From: an uncultured Eubacteriaceae bacterium
GTDB taxonomy: Bacteria > Bacillota > Clostridia > Lachnospirales > Lachnospiraceae
Assembly: GCA_945938055.1 (NCBI GenBank)
Contig: CAMEUH010000090.1
Coordinates: forward strand, 1 to 9,208
Length of the DNA: 9,208 bases
Direction: 5' to 3'
How positions within the stretch are numbered: position 1 is the stretch's first letter; each line of letters begins with the position of its first letter. Under the pieces are notes generated by a model, which was given only the letters and a program-made list of their open reading frames with translations, made no database searches and had not been told where the DNA came from. Both the position numbers and the translations under genes were made by a program. Positions 5,286 to 9,208 of this stretch are shown here, one piece after another.

Positions 5286-7252
5286 TGTACGATTCCTCCA
5301 TAGCTTTCCAAGATGTATACATATTGTTCGTAGTCTGTAATTGCCCCATAGCTGCGTGCCATGGCTTCGGAAATTCCATACTGCCTAAGTGCCGTAAGAA
5401 TCAGTTCCTTTACATTATCCAAGTCACCGGAAACCCCAAGTTCTTCCGCCTTCCCATAATATACATCATATTCCTTAATTCCTTTTATCAGGGAATCCAG
5501 TGCTTCAAACGAAAGTTTCATTTTCAGATACCGTTCATAGGAATTATACTGTTTCTGAACATACATAATTGTGGTAATCTGCTCCTTTAATGCGGTATCT
5601 TCTTCATTCTTCGGTTCAATTCCGGCAATTGCCTCATACGCCAGCTGATATTTTTTATCAACCAGATAATAAGTCGCCTGATCCAATGCCTGTTCATAAG
5701 AAAATGAATGAATGAAAAAATAGACATATCCCGTAATCCCCACAATGATTACCAGCATGATGATGATTACTACCGGCTTTATGGAAATCAACTCCGATGG
5801 GTTTACCGGTGCCTTCTCTTTTTTAATTTTCGGCTGTTTTGGTTTCTTCGGCTTTTTCTCTTTAACCTTTTTTTCTTTTGGCTCTTTCTTTTTCTTTTCC
5901 TTCTTCTTTTTCTCTTTTTTTCCAAGCTCCGGAATATCTTCCAGTTCAGGAATATCCCCCATTTCCGGAATCGGCTCGCCACCTCCTGCAATCGGGGTCT
6001 CGACTTCGTTATTTTTCTTACTCTTAGAGAAAAGACCTTTTTTCTTAACCTTTTTTTCTTTTCCTAATAATTCGCCATTTTCATCAAACAGTTCATCAAG
6101 AACCTGCTGATTTTCATTGACATTTTCCTTTTGTTCCTGCTTTTCCTTCTTTTTGAATATTCCAAGCAATAATCCAAGAAGTCCGCTTTTTTTCGCGCCT
6201 GCATCCTTTTCTTTGGCTTTTTTCTCAGGAATCTGCGCTAGAGATTGTTTGTTATCACTACTTTGTTCTTTCTCCGATTCGTTCCCGGCATCCAGAGAAT
6301 TGGAATTCACATCGATTCCGGCATCCGCAATCTGGTTCAAAAGCTCCGTAATTCCTGCAGATTTATCTTCGCCTTCCTCGCTATATGAAATGGCTTCTTC
6401 CATACCATTTTCCACGGAATCACTTTCGTTCTGCAGATTCTCAAGTTTTTTTAACTCTTCCTCTGACAAACCGGAAAGTGTGCCTTCTTCCTGTTCCTCT
6501 ATTCCATCTGTTCCAAGAAGTTCTCTTAATTCATCATCTACAGGAATATTCGAAAAATCCACTTCCTCATCGTTTTTTTCCTGTACTTCCTGCTGTGCAT
6601 CCACAAAATTCTCTGCAGCCTGCTGACTCTGCTGTATTTCATTTTCCACATCAGTAAAAATATCATCCAGCATATTAATCAGATGATTCTCTCCTTCTGA
6701 TTCATTTTCCGTTATGTCTATGTACTGCGTTGGTGGTTCCGTCTGTTCTGGCTGTTCAATCTCTACTGGTGGTTCAATTTGTTCTGGCTGCTCAATCTCT
6801 ACTGGCTCCTCGATTTGCTCTGACTGTTCAATCTGTCCGGCTTCCTCTTTGCTTTCCTCTTCTGTCAGGACTTTTTGAATATACTGGTCAATTAATTCAT
6901 CCTCTGATTCTTCCTGATGTTCTGCCTGGGTCTGACTTTCCGGCTCCGGCGGTTCTTCCTGCCCGTTCCTTTCCTCCTGCTCGAGCACATCATTGACTGT
7001 CATTTCATTCCAGTTTTCTGCCTTATCGCTGGAAAACATTGCCGCCATGGGATTTATGTCGTCAAAACGCATTTTCTGATAAATATCTTCTTCCTCAGTA
7101 TTCTTTTCATTCTCAACCGGAGTTTCAAATGTTTCTGGCACCTGAAGATTCGAATCCGTTGTAAAAAGTGCATCTGCAGAAACAGATTCCTTTTTTTCCG
7201 TTATTGACTTTAACAGATTATCCAGATAATCTTCTTCATTTTGAAATGCCAT
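5282..7252 (-). CDS. Single-pass membrane protein of unknown function with acidic and lysine-rich disordered regions
   Basis: I do not recognise this 656-residue protein. Residues 1-340 are strongly acidic and low-complexity (Glu, Gln, Ser), with three 12-residue repeats at 141-176 and short hydrophobic islands such as LINMLDDIF (191-199) and VDDELRELLG (238-247). Residues 341-485 are mixed and then very lysine-rich, with two similar short motifs, KKSGLLGLLLGIFKKK (354-369) and KKKGLFSKSKK (403-413). One membrane helix spans about 492-514. The last 140 residues are helical, with a YEQALDQATYYLVDKKYQLAYEAI-like pattern (520-542) resembling TPR helices. With the lysines as the cytoplasmic flank, the acidic region should be inside and the C-terminal domain outside. 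There is no signal peptide or catalytic motif. It has its own promoter and overlaps hisH by four bases. It could be a scaffold or envelope-stress/division protein, but that is speculation. Confidence 0.9.
   Translation of the reverse strand: MAFQNEEDYLDNLLKSITEKKESVSADALFTTDSNLQVPETFETPVENEKNTEEEDIYQKMRFDDINPMAAMFSSDKAENWNEMTVNDVLEQEERNGQEEPPEPESQTQAEHQEESEDELIDQYIQKVLTEEESKEEAGQIEQSEQIEEPVEIEQPEQIEPPVEIEQPEQTEPPTQYIDITENESEGENHLINMLDDIFTDVENEIQQSQQAAENFVDAQQEVQEKNDEEVDFSNIPVDDELRELLGTDGIEEQEEGTLSGLSEEELKKLENLQNESDSVENGMEEAISYSEEGEDKSAGITELLNQIADAGIDVNSNSLDAGNESEKEQSSDNKQSLAQIPEKKAKEKDAGAKKSGLLGLLLGIFKKKEKQEQKENVNENQQVLDELFDENGELLGKEKKVKKKGLFSKSKKNNEVETPIAGGGEPIPEMGDIPELEDIPELGKKEKKKKEKKKKEPKEKKVKEKKPKKPKQPKIKKEKAPVNPSELISIKPVVIIIMLVIIVGITGYVYFFIHSFSYEQALDQATYYLVDKKYQLAYEAIAGIEPKNEEDTALKEQITTIMYVQKQYNSYERYLKMKLSFEALDSLIKGIKEYDVYYGKAEELGVSGDLDNVKELILTALRQYGISEAMARSYGAITDYEQYVYILESYGGIVQ
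6725..6832 (-). repeat. Three tandem 36-base in-frame repeats (12 residues each)
   Basis: Inside the 656-residue protein, residues 141-176 are three copies of a 12-residue unit: IEQSEQIEEPVE, IEQPEQIEPPVE and IEQPEQTEPPTQ. They are encoded by 36-base units similar at the DNA level, suggesting duplication by slippage. Such a Glu/Pro/Gln repeat is probably an extended spacer and may vary in copy number between strains. Confidence 0.9.
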
Positions 7253-7281
7253 GACATTTTCACCTCCAAAATAATACTAAA

Positions 7282-7310
7282 ATTTTATCATATTTTATAA
7301 AATACTACAA
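7282..7310 (-). promoter_or_regulatory. Promoter for the unknown gene-hisH-hisF-ung operon
   Basis: Minus strand TTGTAG (7310-7305), a 17-base spacer, TGA-TAAAAT (hexamer 7287-7282). The extended -10 compensates for a weak -35. The spacer contains a perfect 14-base palindrome, TATTTTATAAAATA (7291-7304), which could be an operator or a chance feature of AT-rich DNA. The next gene starts 30 bases downstream of the -10. Confidence 0.6.
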
Positions 7311-7325
7311 TTATGAAAATAAATC

Positions 7326-8039
7326 CTACCGACTTTTTTTCGTCTCCCATAATTTATCTGCAAAAGCAAATGGATTTTCCTGAATAGAAATCATTCGGTC
7401 CTTTAACTCTGCCGTAATCTGCGGAAATCGCTGATTTATACGGTAAAAGACTGCTTTCTGATTAATCATGACAATCTTTTCAAAAGGAAGACGGATTAAT
7501 GACATCATGGAAAAATCACATCCGATTTCCATTACCAGCAGTTTTTTATTTAATGTTCCCTGAAGCCATTTATGATACAAATTCCACTGTTTCAGATACC
7601 CTGATTCATTATAATAATTTTTATTAAATACATTAGGTTCCAGAGATGTATTGCATTTTGGACATTTGATTTCTTCGTCTTTTTTCCAGAAATCTTCCGG
7701 CATGTCCATAATTCCATCATTTTCCGGACAATGGCACTGTGCTTTATACATGTTGCCGCAAGGTGCTGCCACACGAATTGGATTGATTTTGCTTTGATGA
7801 ATCAATCCATCCACGTTGGTTGTAATAATAAAATAATTTTTCCCGGAAAGAGCCTGTTCCATGGCATTATAAAAAGAAATAATCTTCGAGTTTTCTTCTT
7901 CATCATATGAATCATGATACTGCTTCCAGAACTGCCTGTCATGGGTTTCATTAAAATCAAATGGTAACGATGCCTCTTCCCCAATACCAACCAGAACCAT
8001 ATCACTTTCTTCTATCTCATTTAATAGTTTTTCAAACAT
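7326..8039 (-). CDS. Divergent SIR2-like (sirtuin-fold) protein
   Basis: A 237-residue protein recognisable as sirtuin-like by the NAD-site motif TTNVDGLIHQ (73-82, compare TQNIDGLH), VLVGIGEEAS (15-24, in place of GAGxS), a zinc-ribbon-like set of cysteines (C102, C104, and CPKC 126-129) and the Rossmann-like LLVMEIGCDF (167-176, in place of the GTS motif). Canonical sirtuins act as NAD-dependent protein deacylases. Here the catalytic His of the HGN motif is replaced by Cys (CGN, 94-96), the GIPDFR segment is changed (SLPFDF, with no Arg), and the first zinc pair is CxC rather than CxxC. Deacetylation is therefore doubtful; ADP-ribosyl transfer, NAD hydrolysis or a binding role are alternatives. 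The start has GGAG six bases upstream. It lies 74 bases after cheV with no clear promoter of its own. Confidence 0.75.
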   Translation of the reverse strand: MFEKLLNEIEESDMVLVGIGEEASLPFDFNETHDRQFWKQYHDSYDEEENSKIISFYNAMEQALSGKNYFIITTNVDGLIHQSKINPIRVAAPCGNMYKAQCHCPENDGIMDMPEDFWKKDEEIKCPKCNTSLEPNVFNKNYYNESGYLKQWNLYHKWLQGTLNKKLLVMEIGCDFSMMSLIRLPFEKIVMINQKAVFYRINQRFPQITAELKDRMISIQENPFAFADKLWETKKSR

Positions 8040-8072
8040 TTCCGTCTCCTTTAGCCAATCTTTTTATAAACG

Positions 8073-8106
8073 CAAAAGAATAGCGCTTTGAAAAAATTCA
8101 AAGCGC
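8073..8106 (-). terminator. Hairpin after cheV, probable leaky terminator
   Basis: A perfect ten-base-pair stem GCGCTTTGAA/TTCAAAGCGC (8106-8083) with a four-base loop, seven bases after the cheV stop. The tract following on the minus strand is TATTCTTTT, a weak T-run, so some read-through into the SIR2-like gene is plausible and would explain the lack of a good promoter there. Confidence 0.7.
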
Positions 8107-8113
8107 CTAACTC

Positions 8114-9016
8114 CTATTTCATCAATAACTTATCAATCTCATCAACAAGCATTCCTATTTCCGGTTTCGATAACTGAACATCGGCTCCAAGCGACTCTCC
8201 CTTTTTCCTCATCTGTTCGTCAATGAGTGATGAAAAGATAATGACAGGTATTGACTTTAATTCCGGGTCATCTTTGATTAATTTTGTCAGACGGTGTCCA
8301 TCCATCAACGGCATCTCAATATCCGTAATGACACATTTAACCTTATCTGCATAACTTCCTTCTTTCTTAAACATCTGCAGCATATCCCATGCAATCTGTC
8401 CATTACCACACGGTGTCACATCAGCATAACCCGATTTATGTAATGAATCCACAATTAATTTCATCAATAATGGAGAATCTTCTGCAATCAAAATCGGAGA
8501 ATCATTTCGACTTCTTCCGCTTAATCGTTCCACATCAGACACCTTAAGACCCGTTTCCGGATTAATGTCGGAAACAATTCTTTCAAAATCCAGTATGATA
8601 ATAAGTTTTCCATCAATCTTAACAATTCCTGTTGCAATCGCAGTTTCAGAAGTACTAATCATCTTATCCGGAGTGATGATATCTGCCCATGAAACACGAT
8701 GAATTCCAAGAACCTTCTGCACATGAAATGCAACATTCAGCTTATTAAAGTTCGTTATGATAAACATATCACCTGATGGGTCCTCAGATTCCGGAAGATT
8801 GATTACCTTTGCCAAATTAATTACTGTTATCATCAAATCTCTAGGCATAAAAATGCCTTCAACACATTTGTGTGAATTAGGAATCGGTGTTACTTTATTA
8901 TATGGTACAATTTCTCTGACCTTCGCCACATTAATACCATAATGATTATTGCCTATTGTGAACTCCAAAACTTCCAGTTCATTCGTTCCACTTTCCATCA
9001 AAATATTTGTATCCAT
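8114..9016 (-). CDS. cheV: Chemotaxis protein CheV (CheW domain fused to response receiver)
   Basis: CheV couples chemoreceptors to the CheA kinase and contributes to adaptation through its phosphorylatable receiver. From the start chosen here it is 300 residues. Residues about 10-155 form the CheW-like domain (EVLEFTIGNNHYGINVAKVREIV, with VIDL-type strands later such as LIIILDFERIV). Residues about 173-298 form a complete receiver domain: acidic pair E179-D180 (LIAEDSP), phospho-acceptor D232 (VITDIEMPLMDG), S262 (IFSSL) and K284 (LSKPE). A longer frame begins at an ATG at 9037, but AGGAGGG (9029-9023) lies inside it, seven bases before the ATG at 9016, so 9016 is the start. It has its own sigma-A promoter. 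CheV implies a chemotactic, probably flagellated host. Confidence 0.96.
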   Translation of the reverse strand: MDTNILMESGTNELEVLEFTIGNNHYGINVAKVREIVPYNKVTPIPNSHKCVEGIFMPRDLMITVINLAKVINLPESEDPSGDMFIITNFNKLNVAFHVQKVLGIHRVSWADIITPDKMISTSETAIATGIVKIDGKLIIILDFERIVSDINPETGLKVSDVERLSGRSRNDSPILIAEDSPLLMKLIVDSLHKSGYADVTPCGNGQIAWDMLQMFKKEGSYADKVKCVITDIEMPLMDGHRLTKLIKDDPELKSIPVIIFSSLIDEQMRKKGESLGADVQLSKPEIGMLVDEIDKLLMK

Positions 9017-9047
9017 GTGATTCCCTCCTAAATACATCTATATGTAA

Positions 9048-9076
9048 ATTATAGCAGAATGACTATAAAATAACAA
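9048..9076 (-). promoter_or_regulatory. cheV promoter
   Basis: Minus strand TTGTTA (9076-9071), a 17-base spacer, TGC-TATAAT (hexamer 9053-9048): perfect -10, TG extension and a four-of-six -35. I see no sigma-28 flagellar promoter here, so expression looks housekeeping-driven. The leader is about 25 bases. Confidence 0.85.
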
Positions 9077-9108
9077 TAATTAATCAAAAATCATTGCAAA
9101 AAATGACA

Positions 9109-9136
9109 ATAAAAAAAGTGGCATCAAATACCACTT
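9109..9136 (-). terminator. Intrinsic terminator of the gene upstream of cheV
   Basis: Minus strand AAGTGGTAT-TTG-ATGCCACTT (9136-9116), a nine-base-pair stem with one G-U pair, running straight into TTTTTTTATT. It separates the gene at the right edge from cheV. Confidence 0.88.
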
Positions 9137-9139
9137 GAT

Positions 9140-9208
9140 TCAACTTATTAAATTAACCTTTTCTCTGCACATCAAAGTATGTTTTCCATCCGTTTCTTCT
9201 TTTTCTTC
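9140..9208 (-). CDS. Tail end of an unidentified gene (frame unresolved)
   Basis: A terminator at 9109-9136 pointing the same way implies a minus-strand gene ending here. Two frames are open to the window edge. One ends at a TGA at 9142-9140, with C-terminus CREKVNLIS, three bases before the terminator stem. The other ends at a TAA at 9155-9153, with C-terminus NGWKTYFDVQRKG. The second has the more protein-like composition, the first the wider extent given here. About 20 residues are too few to name a product. Confidence 0.35.
   Translation of the reverse strand, partial: EEKEETDGKHTLMCREKVNLIS

Noticed and set aside
5708..6110. Plus-strand frames rich in Phe, Ser and Leu of up to about 120 residues
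   Set aside because: They are antisense shadows of the lysine-rich block of the 656-residue protein.
6725..6832. 36-base periodic repeats resembling a CRISPR array
   Set aside because: The units are contiguous without spacers, in frame, and encode a regular 12-residue repeat within a long gene.
7253..8113. SIR2-like gene as part of an anti-phage defence operon
   Set aside because: There is no partner gene (TIR, Argonaute, HerA, macrodomain) and no mobile-element or defence-island signature around it.

Overview
The window reads as a chromosomal housekeeping stretch from a low-GC Gram-positive bacterium, most likely a motile member of the Clostridia (Lachnospiraceae-like). The grounds are the recA-recX-rny order, an SOS box of the Bacillus/Clostridium type (GAAC-N4-GTTC), strong AGGAGG ribosome binding sites, sigma-A promoters with extended -10 elements, and a CheV chemotaxis protein. 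This taxonomic placement is inference. Every gene I can support lies on the minus strand, so transcription runs from high to low coordinates. I saw no insertion sequence, prophage, CRISPR array, tRNA or rRNA.

In transcription order, the right edge (about 9109-9208) holds the tail of an unidentified gene and a clean intrinsic terminator. Next come cheV with its own promoter, a GC-rich hairpin, and a small divergent SIR2-like protein. A new promoter (7282-7310) then opens an apparent operon: a 656-residue membrane-anchored protein of unknown function with long charged disordered regions, then hisH, hisF (the two subunits of imidazole glycerol phosphate synthase) and ung (uracil-DNA glycosylase). 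The unknown gene overlaps hisH by four bases (ATGA), hisH-hisF are 12 bases apart and hisF-ung 17. The operon ends at a long hairpin terminator after ung.

Between ung and recA there are 261 bases with a second promoter-like element that runs almost at once into a compact GC-rich terminator. This could be a very short RNA or a leader/attenuator of recA. recA has a consensus promoter with a perfect LexA operator just downstream of the -10. It is followed directly by recX, and then by rny (RNase Y), which has its own promoter, a GTG start, and a ribosome binding site that can fold on itself. rny runs off the left edge.

Most genes are conventional. The least explained parts are the 656-residue protein translationally coupled to an isolated hisHF pair, the SIR2-like protein with a Cys where the catalytic His should be, and the small ung-recA intergenic element. 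I found no convincing wholly new system.
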